The notes under the pieces: generated by a model | What the model was told of the DNA's origin: nothing | The model's input: only the letters and a program-made list of their open reading frames with translations | Databases searched by the model: none | In this document: positions 43,540 through 52,542 of the stretch, one piece after another | Layout of the letters: every line of letters starts with the position of its first letter | Numbering within the stretch: position 1 is the stretch's first letter | Program-made: the position numbers and the translations under genes | Assembly: GCF_042219825.1 (NCBI RefSeq) | Contig: NZ_JBHJHQ010000003.1 | Span: 1 to 64,000 of the forward strand | Reading direction: 5' to 3' | Origin: JBHJHP01 sp042219825 | Lineage (GTDB): Bacteria; Bacteroidota; Bacteroidia; Bacteroidales; UBA5342 | DNA length: 64,000 nucleotides

Positions 43540-44846
43540 TAATGCCCGGTCTTTTTATCCAACTTATCCTCCACAAAGAATGTACTTGCTGCTCCCAGTA
43601 ACATCAAAACTCCTGAACCAATAATGGCATTAAAAGGATTATCATTATAAATATGCTTAAGAATAAGCGTTCCGAAAACACCATTTGTAATTTGAGGAAT
43701 TGTAATGGACATATTAAACAGTCCCATAAAAACACCCATTTGCTTTGGCGGTATTGTATTCGCAAGAATAGAGTAAGGCATGGCCAGAATACTCCCCCAT
43801 GCAATACCGATGCCTATCATTGGTAAAATCAGCCACGTGTCATCTCTAAACAATATAAATGACAGGAAAGATAATCCACCAATGGTCAACGCTAAAGCAT
43901 GTGTATGACGTCTTCCAATTCGTTTTGCAATGACAGGTAGTGATAACGCAATAATGGCTGAAATACCATTATAAACGCCGAACAAAATACCAACCCAGTC
44001 CCCCGCTTCCTGATACCCTGTGCTGTTGGCATCAAGCGTACCATAAAAATGATATGCTATTGCCGGTGTGGTGTAAACCCACATAGAAAATAATGCAAAC
44101 CAGGAGAAAAACTGAACCACCAGAAGCTGGATCATCGTTTTAGGAATCTTGAATTTTGCCTTAACTTTTGTTTCAACCTTCTCCTCATCGTAAAATTCTG
44201 GAGGATATTCTTTAGTTGTTGAAACAGTCCATACAATGGTTGTTATCAAAACCATGGCCCCAATATAAAATGACCAGTATACGTTGGGTGCTACCCTGCC
44301 TGCTTCTTCAGCTTCTTTTGAAAACCCTAAAAAATTACCCAAAATATAAGGTAACCAGGAACCAATAACCGCCCCAATTCCAATTAACAGCGTCTGAACT
44401 GAAAATCCCAGAGTATGTTGATCTTCCGGTAGTTTATCAGCAACAAGAGCACGAAATGGTTCCATGGAAATATTTATGGATGCATCCATAATCATCAGCA
44501 AACCGCCTCCAATAAACATTGGGGCAAGATATTGTGCAAAATGCGGAGCATTCGGCATCATGATTAATGCAATACTGGTCAATACAGCACCAATAAGGAA
44601 GTATGGTCTCCTTCGCCCTAGTTTGTTCCATGTTCGGTCGCTATAATACCCTATAATAGGTTGAATGATCATACCTGTTACAGGAGCAACCAACCAAAAC
44701 CAATTAAGATGTTCAACATCAGCTCCAAAAACCTGAAGTATTCTGCTGGCATTGGCATTTTGCAAAGCAAAGCCAAACTGGATTCCAAGGAACCCGAAAC
44801 TCATATTCCATATCTGCCAAAAACTAAGGCGGGGTTTCGTTTTCAT
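43539..44846 (-). CDS. MFS sugar transporter (maltose/maltodextrin type)
   Basis: A 435-residue 12-helix inner-membrane transporter. The ATG at 44846 (MKTKPRLSFWQIWNMSFGFLGIQFGFALQNANASRIL) is preferred; a longer in-frame start at 44867 adds seven residues. The opening GFLGIQFGFALQ and the loop YYSDRTWNKLGRRRPYFLIG between helices 2 and 3 are those of the GPH/SLC45-like sucrose/maltose carriers found in Bacteroidota maltose operons. It would bring maltose into the cytoplasm by proton symport. First gene of the operon with pgmB, GH65 and GH31. Confidence 0.92.
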   Translation of the reverse strand: MKTKPRLSFWQIWNMSFGFLGIQFGFALQNANASRILQVFGADVEHLNWFWLVAPVTGMIIQPIIGYYSDRTWNKLGRRRPYFLIGAVLTSIALIMMPNAPHFAQYLAPMFIGGGLLMIMDASINISMEPFRALVADKLPEDQHTLGFSVQTLLIGIGAVIGSWLPYILGNFLGFSKEAEEAGRVAPNVYWSFYIGAMVLITTIVWTVSTTKEYPPEFYDEEKVETKVKAKFKIPKTMIQLLVVQFFSWFALFSMWVYTTPAIAYHFYGTLDANSTGYQEAGDWVGILFGVYNGISAIIALSLPVIAKRIGRRHTHALALTIGGLSFLSFILFRDDTWLILPMIGIGIAWGSILAMPYSILANTIPPKQMGVFMGLFNMSITIPQITNGVFGTLILKHIYNDNPFNAIIGSGVLMLLGAASTFFVEDKLDKKTGH

Positions 44847-44936
44847 GAATATAGCATTGGTTAGCAATTAATATTGCAGATTATTAATTGGCGGGAAGTT
44901 GTTATACGGGAAATCTCTTTTATAAAATCAGTGCAA

Positions 44937-44944
44937 CAAATATA
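44937..44944 (-). promoter_or_regulatory. -7 box of the maltose operon (44846-38102)
   Basis: Minus-strand TATATTTG matches TAnnTTTG exactly, 90 bases upstream of the transporter ATG. No clear -33 TTTG. The palindrome CAAACGTTTG at 45025-45034 is about 80 bases further upstream on the same strand. Confidence 0.5.
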
Positions 44945-45023
44945 TGGACAATCATACCAAGTAAAAAATTACTTTTCTCATATGACACTGATTTTAAATG
45001 ACTTAATCTTATTTTTTGAAATT

Positions 45024-46058
45024 TCAAACGTTTGCAGAATCTTTTACCAGCCTGGTGGACTCTCTAACAACAAGTGTTGTTTTGATCATTTTGGTGATGC
45101 TGTTTGTCGTAGCTCTGCCTTCAATACGGTCAATCAGTAATTGTGCAGCTGCCTTTCCCACTTCAAATCCATGTTGTTCCACGGTAGTCATCGGTGGTTC
45201 GACCACCTGTGCCACCAGACCATCGGAAAAGCCACATATTGATACGTCATCCGGAACACTAAATCCAAGTCTTTTCACAGCCGTCAGTGCCCCTGAAGCA
45301 GCAAGATCGTTTATGGCAAAAATTCCATCCGGATTTTCACCTTTTGTAAATAATGTCGGGGTTCTTTCCAATGCACTTTCCCGACTGTCACATTCAAGAA
45401 TAATACTTTCATCAACCGGCAAACCATATTTTTTCAGCGCATCAATATACCCATTCAACCGGTTACGTGCAATTAAAAGATGTTTTGATGATCCAAGGTG
45501 AGCAATACGCCTGCATCCGCCTTTGATCATATGTTCTACTGCATTGAACGCACCATAGTAATCATCCACAACAATACGGTCTGCTTTTACACCTGGACAC
45601 ACCCTGTCGAAAAAAACCAGAGGGATATTATCGTCAAGTACCTTTTCAAAATGATCATATTTGTGCGTATTCTTTGACATGGAAACCAGAATACCATCTA
45701 TACGGCTACTGATACAGGTGTCTACGTTACGGATCTCCTTTTCGTAACTCTCATCCGATTGGCACACCATAACATTATATCCATATTCTTCTGCGGCTTC
45801 CTCAATGCCACTTATAACGGATGAAAAGAAAAAATGTACAATCTGAGGGATGACTACACCAATCACATTACTCTTCTGACTTCTTAAGCTTAGTGCTATA
45901 GAATTAGGCGTATAATGATATTTAGCAGCCAGATCTCTAACTGCCTTTTTTGTTTCTGCACTAATATCGGGATGATCCTTTAGCGCACGGGAAACGGTTG
46001 AAGGAGATATACCCAGTTCGCGAGCAATATCCTTAATGGTTATCTGAGTTCTTTTCAC
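45024..46058 (-). CDS. LacI-family transcriptional regulator
   Basis: A 344-residue protein with N-terminal LacI helix-turn-helix (ITIKDIARELGISPSTVSRALKDHPDIS, residues ~6-33), hinge helix (NSIALSLRSQKSN, ~52-64) and periplasmic-binding-protein-like effector domain (~62-330). It lies between the maltose import operon (downstream on its strand) and the divergent susCDE genes, so it probably controls both in response to a maltodextrin or phosphosugar. Operator-like palindromes with AAACGTTT cores lie at 46174-46199 and over its own stop codon (45025-45034), matching the known LacI preference for a central CG step. Confidence 0.95.
   Translation of the reverse strand: MKRTQITIKDIARELGISPSTVSRALKDHPDISAETKKAVRDLAAKYHYTPNSIALSLRSQKSNVIGVVIPQIVHFFFSSVISGIEEAAEEYGYNVMVCQSDESYEKEIRNVDTCISSRIDGILVSMSKNTHKYDHFEKVLDDNIPLVFFDRVCPGVKADRIVVDDYYGAFNAVEHMIKGGCRRIAHLGSSKHLLIARNRLNGYIDALKKYGLPVDESIILECDSRESALERTPTLFTKGENPDGIFAINDLAASGALTAVKRLGFSVPDDVSICGFSDGLVAQVVEPPMTTVEQHGFEVGKAAAQLLIDRIEGRATTNSITKMIKTTLVVRESTRLVKDSANV
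45025..45034. promoter_or_regulatory. LacI-type operator candidate upstream of the maltose operon
   Basis: CAAACGTTTG is a perfect 10-bp palindrome with the central CG typical of LacI-family operators. It overlaps the last two codons and stop of the lacI-type gene and is 179 bases upstream of the transporter start. It shares the AAACGTTT core with the palindrome at 46174-46199. Confidence 0.5.
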
Positions 46059-46173
46059 CGGTATTGAGGTGTTGTACAGTTACAATATTAGGTATTAATA
46101 TTAAGTTAAGCAAGAAAACTCTATTCAACTGCAAGTATAATCTATACCTAACCTACGTGCGGAACACTAATTC

Positions 46174-46199
46174 CGAAAACGTTTGCGGAAACGTTTTCG
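46174..46199. promoter_or_regulatory. Double LacI-type operator between lacI and susC
   Basis: Two inverted arms, CGAAAACGTTT and AAACGTTTTCG, are separated by GCGG. Each arm contains its own AAACGTTT or AAAACGTTT core, so this looks like two back-to-back operators forming an 11-bp perfect inverted repeat. It lies 115 bases upstream of the regulator start and about 55 bases before the susC -7 box. Confidence 0.65.
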
Positions 46200-46253
46200 T
46201 TAAAATTTGTTGCCTTTTGCGCAAAAAATCTATGCAATCGCTTTAAACAGTCA

Positions 46254-46261
46254 TAGTTTTG
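46254..46261 (+). promoter_or_regulatory. -7 box of the starch-type susC operon
   Basis: TAGTTTTG matches TAnnTTTG exactly, 88 bases before the chosen susC ATG at 46350. A TTTG at 46216-46219 is too far away to be a normal -33 element, consistent with dependence on an activator bound upstream. Confidence 0.5.
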
Positions 46262-46349
46262 TACTGGCTTGGGAAGGCTATACATAAAAAATCTCTATAA
46301 AATCTCAGTTAATTTTCAGGTTTTTATTGTTAACGAAGAAATTGATTCT

Positions 46350-49298
46350 ATGAGACAAAAAATCAAAAAGCAAGCAATAATATTGTTGAGCACATTTCTC
46401 TTATTTTCAACAAATATATTTGCTCAAACTGTAACTGTAACAGGTACTGTTACAGATGCTAAAGACAAATCTCCACTCCCGGGGGTTTCTATTCTTGTAA
46501 AAGGAACAACGATGGGTGTAATTACTGACTTTGATGGAAATTACAGCATTACCATTCCTTCAGCAAACGAAACCCTTGTATTTAGCTTTATTGGTTATAA
46601 TGCTAAGGAAGTTTCTACTACAGGGCAAACTGTACTTAACGTAGCCCTTGATCCCAAACTTGAGCAACTGGAAGAGTTTCTTGTAATTGGCTATGGCGTT
46701 CAGAAAAAGGAGGATAAAACAGGGGCCGTTTATAATGTGACTGACAAAGACATTCAGACTGTCGCCGTTCAGGATCCTATTGAGGGGATACAAGGGAAGG
46801 TTGCCGGTGTTACGATTCGAAAAGCCGGAAGTGATCCAAATGCAGGATTTAATGTAAAAATCAGAGGAGCCTCAGGATTATCGGCTGGTACAGATCCTTT
46901 ATATGTTGTTGATGGTGTTGTGGGTGTTGATCCAACAACTATTGCACCTGAAGATATTGCAAGTTTTAACATTTTAAAAGATGCGTCATCAGCAGCAATC
47001 TATGGATCCAGAGGCGCAAATGGCGTTATAATTATTACCACGAAAAAGGGTCAAAAAGGAGAATCAAGAATCGAATTCAGTAGTTATGGCACCATTGATC
47101 AAATTGCATCTAAAAGTAGACTTGATCTTATGTCGGCAAATGAATACAGAGCCTATGCCAATGAACTGGGAATTGAAATTAGAGACTTGGGATATAACAC
47201 CGACTGGCAGGACGAAATTTATAGAACGGGATATTCCAACAATGAATCCCTGGCATTCTCGGGAGGAAATGAAAACGGCAATTACAGAGCCTCTCTTTCT
47301 CACAATAATATGCAGGGAATTGTATTAAATTCAGGTAAACAACGTACAATAATGCGATTAAATGCAGAAACCAAAGCATTTAATGATGTTGTTACGCTAT
47401 CCATGAATATTGCAAATACAATTGAACATAACGACTATATAAATTATGGAAGCTCAGGAGCCGACGGTGTGTTGTTCCAGGCTTTTCAGCGAAATCCCAC
47501 GATTCCGGTTTATAACGAAGATAAAACATATTATCAGGATCCTACGCAACCGGTAAATAATTACAGTAACCCTGTCGCCGTTTTAAACGATATTCAAAAT
47601 ACAAGGGATGCCAAGCGTTTCTTAGGTAGATTAAAAACAGATATTGACGTATTTAATGGTTTTAAAATTACCTTAAACGGTGCGTATACCCGCGATGACT
47701 CAGAATCATCATACTTTGAACCTGCATCTAATGGACCAATAAATGGAGAAGGATATGGCAGACGGAATTACGGGAACAATGCATCCATTTTATTTGAAGC
47801 TTTTGCAAATTACAAAAAGGAATTTAACAATCACTCTTTAAATCTGGTCGGTGGTTATTCTTATCAGAAATTCCTTTGGGACGGATTTAGTGCCGAAGGT
47901 AAAAATCCAGGTTCAGATTATACCAGAGCTGACGATTTAGCTTCATTGGCATTGGTTGTTCCGGGAGATGTTGATTCTTATAAAGGTGAAAGTAAGCTTA
48001 TTTCTGGTTTCGGAAGACTCGTTTACAATTATGCCGGAAGATATTTTGTGACTGCCACTTTAAGGCGTGACGGATCTTCCAAATTTGGAGCAAATAAAGA
48101 ATGGGGACTGTTCCCATCAGCTTCTCTTGCCTGGAATATGAAGCAGGAGTCATTTATGAAAGATGTTGACTTTTTAAGCCTGGCCAAAATCAGATTGGGA
48201 TATGGACAAACAGGAAATCAGGAGATCGATTCCTATAAGAATATTGCATTGTATGGTGTTACAGGTTATACTCTGGATCCAACCACCAATAAGTATACCG
48301 TTAATTACGGGGCAATTCAGAATCCCAATCTTTATTTAAAATGGGAAGTAAACACTGAAATAAATATCGGAGCTGATTTTGGATTACTTAACGACAGAAT
48401 TACCGGATCTGTGGATTATTATAACAAAAAAACCACAGACCTAATATATTCCTATACAGTTCCAGTCCCACCTAATCTTGTTACCAGTACCCTGGCTAAT
48501 GGAGGTGCTATTGATATAAATGGTTTTGAGGCCTCATTAACTGGACATATCCTTGCCGGTCTAAATGCAAAATGGGCGAGTACAATCGTTGCTACACATG
48601 ACAAAGCTATTATTACAGCCCTTGGAAACGAGCAATATCCGGCAGTAGAAAAAGTAAATGAAGGCTACTTACAGGAACCGCTTGGTTATGGCACCTATAC
48701 TCAAATTATGAAGAAAGGGGAAGAAAGGGGAACATTCTTTGGTCCTAAATTTGTCGGCATAGATAAGAGAACAGGTTCTTTTTTATATGAGAAAGCGGAT
48801 GGAACTTATGCCACTATTGATAATATTGAAGAAAAAGACAAACAAATTCTCGGACATGCACAACCAACGCTAGAGTTGGGATGGAGTAATAATATTACTC
48901 TTTTTAAGGATTGGGATCTAACCTTTACACTGCGCGGAATGTTCGGACACGATATCCTGAATGCTACTAATATGGTATTTGATAACCCAAGTTATTTCCC
49001 AACCCGAAACGTTCTGAATTCGGCACCTGCCAGGACTGAACTCAAAGAGGCTTCTACTTTTTCTGATTATTTTCTGGAAAAAGGAGATTTTGTAAGGCTG
49101 GAAAACATTACCGTAGGCTATACATTTAATACAAAAAATATTAACTGGCTGCAAAGAGCACGAGTATTTGCCTCAGGAAACAACTTATGGACACTAACTC
49201 AATACTCTGGTATTGATCCAAGTACAATTGGCATTGATATCTTTAATGTTTATCCAAAAAGTACAACATTCACCGTCGGGTTTAATGTTACTTTTTAA
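46350..49298 (+). CDS. SusC-like TonB-dependent transporter (starch/maltodextrin locus)
   Basis: 982 residues from the ATG at 46350, which gives the signal peptide MRQKIKKQAIILLSTFLLFSTNIFA; the in-frame start at 46269 would add 27 residues ahead of it. CarboxypepD_reg-like domain (~30-105; VTGTVTDAKDKSPLPGVSILVKGTTMGVITDFDGNYSI), TonB box region (LEEFLVIGYGVQKKEDKTG), plug with FNILKDASSAAIYGSRGANGVIIITTKKG, and a beta-barrel ending TTFTVGFNVTF. It imports maltodextrins with the SusD-like protein encoded 30 bases downstream. Only distantly similar to the SusC at 28781. Confidence 0.96.
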   Translation: MRQKIKKQAIILLSTFLLFSTNIFAQTVTVTGTVTDAKDKSPLPGVSILVKGTTMGVITDFDGNYSITIPSANETLVFSFIGYNAKEVSTTGQTVLNVALDPKLEQLEEFLVIGYGVQKKEDKTGAVYNVTDKDIQTVAVQDPIEGIQGKVAGVTIRKAGSDPNAGFNVKIRGASGLSAGTDPLYVVDGVVGVDPTTIAPEDIASFNILKDASSAAIYGSRGANGVIIITTKKGQKGESRIEFSSYGTIDQIASKSRLDLMSANEYRAYANELGIEIRDLGYNTDWQDEIYRTGYSNNESLAFSGGNENGNYRASLSHNNMQGIVLNSGKQRTIMRLNAETKAFNDVVTLSMNIANTIEHNDYINYGSSGADGVLFQAFQRNPTIPVYNEDKTYYQDPTQPVNNYSNPVAVLNDIQNTRDAKRFLGRLKTDIDVFNGFKITLNGAYTRDDSESSYFEPASNGPINGEGYGRRNYGNNASILFEAFANYKKEFNNHSLNLVGGYSYQKFLWDGFSAEGKNPGSDYTRADDLASLALVVPGDVDSYKGESKLISGFGRLVYNYAGRYFVTATLRRDGSSKFGANKEWGLFPSASLAWNMKQESFMKDVDFLSLAKIRLGYGQTGNQEIDSYKNIALYGVTGYTLDPTTNKYTVNYGAIQNPNLYLKWEVNTEINIGADFGLLNDRITGSVDYYNKKTTDLIYSYTVPVPPNLVTSTLANGGAIDINGFEASLTGHILAGLNAKWASTIVATHDKAIITALGNEQYPAVEKVNEGYLQEPLGYGTYTQIMKKGEERGTFFGPKFVGIDKRTGSFLYEKADGTYATIDNIEEKDKQILGHAQPTLELGWSNNITLFKDWDLTFTLRGMFGHDILNATNMVFDNPSYFPTRNVLNSAPARTELKEASTFSDYFLEKGDFVRLENITVGYTFNTKNINWLQRARVFASGNNLWTLTQYSGIDPSTIGIDIFNVYPKSTTFTVGFNVTF

Positions 49299-49328
49299 AA
49301 TTAACCATATCAAATAACTGAATAAGTG

Positions 49329-50912
49329 ATGAAGACATATAGAATATTAATTATTATAGCCAGTATTTTCTGGATCTCGGCTTGTAATCTTGATACTGAA
49401 ATATATGAAAATTTACCTGCCGATAAGTTTCCGGAGAACGAAGGTCAACTGGAGTCAATTACGTTAAGTGCCTATACAGAGCAAAGGCATTTGTTGGATG
49501 ACTGGGGTTGGTGGTTATATATGCAGGAGGTAACATCTGATTTTCTGGTTTTCCCTCAGCGTGGAACAGACTGGGAAGATGACGGGAAATGGCGTGTTCT
49601 GCACAGACACACATGGAATTCTACAACAATTGGAGTGCAAAGCATGTGGTCTCATTTATACTCAGGTGTGGTTCGTTGTAACCAGGCTTTAGAGTATTTT
49701 CAGGCTGACAGTGAAGCAGCAACTCTGGCCCGTGCTGAAATGAAAGTTTTAAGAAGCTATCTGTTTTATTTGCTGATTGACAACTACGGAGCAGTTCCTT
49801 ATAGTGAATCGTTTAGCAATGCCGAAAGTAATCCCTATCGTGTTAAACGAGCCGATATCTACAACAGACTAATTACAGTAGTTACAGAAGCAATTCCTGA
49901 TTTACCGGAACCGGGAACGGTTGACAACTACAAAATTTCCAAAGCAATGGCCTATATGCTATTGGGTAAATTATATTTGAACGGAGCAATATACAAGGGT
50001 GATAGTAATTTCAATGTCAACGACATGGATTCTGTGGCGAAGTATATGAATTTAGTCATAAATTCCGGTTATCAACTTGAATCAGACAGACTTGGACCAT
50101 TTAAAGTTGATAATGCCGCTTCTTCGGAAGTTATATTTTCAATCCTTGGAGATGAAAATGCGGATGATGGAATGCGTCACAATTTCAGAACACTGCATAC
50201 ACTGCATCAAAAGACATACGACCTCCAAAGTTCGCCCTGGAACGGATGTGCTGTAAAACCGGACTATTATGAAAAACTATTTGCACCAAATGACGGATAT
50301 GATAATCCGGACGATAACACCTCTGTAAACGATGAAATCGTTGATCAAAGGGCGAGTGCTTTCCTTCGTGGTCAGCAGTATGATATTGATGGTAATGAAT
50401 TATCCAATGACAATGGTAAACTAATTCTTACACAGAATATTAAAGCCGACATAATGACAGACGCTACTGATGGAGCTGCAGTTACACGATTTTCAGGTTA
50501 TCGGGTTGTTAAATTCGAAGTAGAAATCGGATCAGGACCAATTATGAATAATGACTTTCCGGTGTTCCGCCTGGCTGATGCCTACCTGATGCGGGCAGAA
50601 GCAACATTGAGAGGAGCTACACTTGCAGATGCTTCAGCGGATGATGATCTAAATCAAACGCGTACCAAAGCAGGTTTGCCTTCTGTAACAGCTACATTGA
50701 GTGAAGTATTGAATGAAAGAGGAAGAGAATTATTTCTGGAGGGCCACCGAAGAAGTGATTTAATCAGGTTTGGACTTTTTGCTGACAGAAACTGGTGGCT
50801 GGGAGCAACAGAATCCGGAGAAGGTGCCGAAAGACGTGTGTTCCCTTTACCTCAGGATCAGCTTGATGCGAATCCTAATTTAAACAGTGATCCTGTTAAT
50901 TTACAATTATAA
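49329..50912 (+). CDS. SusD-like lipoprotein (starch/maltodextrin locus)
   Basis: 527 residues from the ATG at 49329 (a GTG one codon earlier is possible). Lipobox Cys19 in MKTYRILIIIASIFWISAC. SusD/RagB features: LYSGVVRCNQALEYFQ, RAEMKVLRSYLFYLLIDNYGAVPY, RLADAYLMRAEATLRGA and the C-terminal signature LNERGRELFLEGHRRSDLIRFGLF with VFPLPQDQLDANPNLNSDP. It is the outer-membrane glycan-binding partner of the SusC encoded just upstream; aromatic residues near the N-terminus (DDWGWWLYMQE) could line the starch-binding arc. Confidence 0.96.
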   Translation: MKTYRILIIIASIFWISACNLDTEIYENLPADKFPENEGQLESITLSAYTEQRHLLDDWGWWLYMQEVTSDFLVFPQRGTDWEDDGKWRVLHRHTWNSTTIGVQSMWSHLYSGVVRCNQALEYFQADSEAATLARAEMKVLRSYLFYLLIDNYGAVPYSESFSNAESNPYRVKRADIYNRLITVVTEAIPDLPEPGTVDNYKISKAMAYMLLGKLYLNGAIYKGDSNFNVNDMDSVAKYMNLVINSGYQLESDRLGPFKVDNAASSEVIFSILGDENADDGMRHNFRTLHTLHQKTYDLQSSPWNGCAVKPDYYEKLFAPNDGYDNPDDNTSVNDEIVDQRASAFLRGQQYDIDGNELSNDNGKLILTQNIKADIMTDATDGAAVTRFSGYRVVKFEVEIGSGPIMNNDFPVFRLADAYLMRAEATLRGATLADASADDDLNQTRTKAGLPSVTATLSEVLNERGRELFLEGHRRSDLIRFGLFADRNWWLGATESGEGAERRVFPLPQDQLDANPNLNSDPVNLQL

Positions 50913-50956
50913 AAACGCAATTATTTTTAGTTACTAATTAATATAAAATAAAAGTT

Positions 50957-52435
50957 ATGAAGAAAAATCTTTTGTATTTGTTCATGTTACTTATTGGGGG
51001 AGTTTATTTTACCTCATGTAATAAAGATGACAATGGCCCTACTGTAATAGATAATCCTATCTATGGAATGCAGATTAAAGGAACAGCAACCGGAGATGAA
51101 GTATTGGTTCTGGACGCAAAACAATATGTTGAACCTAGTAGTGATTATGCTGTAAAAGCTGTTAGGGAAGGCATGATGTATGGCATTTTCTATCTCTCAG
51201 CAGGCGAATTTGCATTTTCTGAAGTTACAGCAGATGAAACCATCAGTTACAGTGCTGCAAGTGTTGAAACAGTTTATCAAAATGCAGAGGTAGGAACTGC
51301 AACCGACTCTATCATGTATAAAAAAGGTAGTCTGGTTTCTGGTGGTACTGATACTTATTCTATCTCTGAAGCGGGTTTGTATTATGTGATGACCGATAAA
51401 ACCACTTCACAGTTCTGGATTATGAAGATTAATGAATTCGAAATCAGTGCAACAGGAGATGTTGCTTCTTATGTTTCAGGAACTGCAGAATCAGCAACAT
51501 TTACAACAAGTAAAAGCGTAAATTTAAGTGGCAAGTTTAAGGTTCGTATCAATAAAGCCTGGAAATTTATTTTAGAAGATGTTCCATGGACAAACCTTGA
51601 TGCAGGAGGCCAGGACGGTGATCACTGTCGTCCTGATATAAGCTACGGAGGATCTCTGGCTGACCTGACCGCAGATGGTGATGATATTGAAGTTGATAAT
51701 GGTGGACAATTACTAAACTTTACATTTACCTGGACTGCAGGAGAGAAAGGTATTGCAGGTGTTGTCGGCACAACTGAAGATGCTGGCGAATTGCCTCCTC
51801 CAGAATACCCGGAACAAATGTATATGATTGGAGCTTCTATTGGAGGCTGGGACTGGGCTGCTAATGGTATCGAAATGATACCTGTACATAGTAATCCTCA
51901 CTTATTCTGGCGCGTTGTATGGATTGAAGCTGGAGTGGCAGATGCAGGCATTAAATTTTGCCAGGAAAAAAGCTGGGGTAAAGATTTTGGTGTTGATGCA
52001 ACAGCTGGAGCTACAGACGGAGTTTATGCAAAAGGAACTGACAACGTACCTGATGTGGCTGAATCCGGATATTACATGGTAGTTGTCAATCTTGCTGATG
52101 AAACTATTGAAATAAATGCTCCTTCCGTAAATGGTATTGGCCCTGTATTTGGGGATGATTCATGGGCTGGAGGAATAGAATTCACGGTTGATAATACAGC
52201 TAAAACCATTACGTCACCTGTATTCACAGCAGACGGAGAGTTGAGAATGTATGTTAAAGCAAATACATTAACTAAAGATGATGGCAATGCTATTGATTGG
52301 TGGCAAGCTGAATTTATCGTTCTTAACGGTGTAATTGAATACAGAGGTACCGGTGATGATCAAGAAAGAGCAAATGTTACAGCAGGACAAAAAGTTACGC
52401 TTAACTTTACTGATGGAACAGGAACTATCGAATAA
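50957..52435 (+). CDS. SusE/SusF-like outer-membrane starch-binding lipoprotein
   Basis: A 492-residue lipoprotein (lipobox Cys21, YFTSC, then NKDDNGP as surface-export-like acidic region). Two to three beta-sandwich modules of the SusE/SusF type: ~35-275 with KVRINKAWKFILEDVPWTNLDAGGQDGDH, and ~285-390 beginning YPEQMYMIGASIGGWDWAANGIEMIPVHSNPHLFWRVVWI, followed by a third C-terminal sheet. Trp-rich strands are typical of starch-binding sites. It is third in the sus operon, before a strong terminator, and would hold starch at the cell surface for the GH13 enzyme encoded next. Confidence 0.88.
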   Translation: MKKNLLYLFMLLIGGVYFTSCNKDDNGPTVIDNPIYGMQIKGTATGDEVLVLDAKQYVEPSSDYAVKAVREGMMYGIFYLSAGEFAFSEVTADETISYSAASVETVYQNAEVGTATDSIMYKKGSLVSGGTDTYSISEAGLYYVMTDKTTSQFWIMKINEFEISATGDVASYVSGTAESATFTTSKSVNLSGKFKVRINKAWKFILEDVPWTNLDAGGQDGDHCRPDISYGGSLADLTADGDDIEVDNGGQLLNFTFTWTAGEKGIAGVVGTTEDAGELPPPEYPEQMYMIGASIGGWDWAANGIEMIPVHSNPHLFWRVVWIEAGVADAGIKFCQEKSWGKDFGVDATAGATDGVYAKGTDNVPDVAESGYYMVVVNLADETIEINAPSVNGIGPVFGDDSWAGGIEFTVDNTAKTITSPVFTADGELRMYVKANTLTKDDGNAIDWWQAEFIVLNGVIEYRGTGDDQERANVTAGQKVTLNFTDGTGTIE

Positions 52436-52450
52436 TACTTCTTTTTAAAT

Positions 52451-52484
52451 AAAAAAGCATATCCAGTTTTGGGTATGCTTTTTT
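52451..52484 (+). terminator. Intrinsic terminator after the susE-like gene
   Basis: The arms AAAAAAGCATATCC and GGGTATGCTTTTTT form a long stem (one G-T pair) with a 6-nt loop and a T6 run, 15 bases after the stop codon. It partly separates susCDE from the GH13 gene. Confidence 0.88.
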
Positions 52485-52542
52485 ATTGTTTCTGAATTTT
52501 TACATCATAAATTAGTCACCTTTTAAAAAACACCATGAAGGC

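Noticed and set aside
46269..46349. Upstream start of the second SusC
   Set aside because: It would place 27 residues ahead of a perfect signal peptide; the start at 46350 is better and leaves a leader of about 85 bases after the -7 box.
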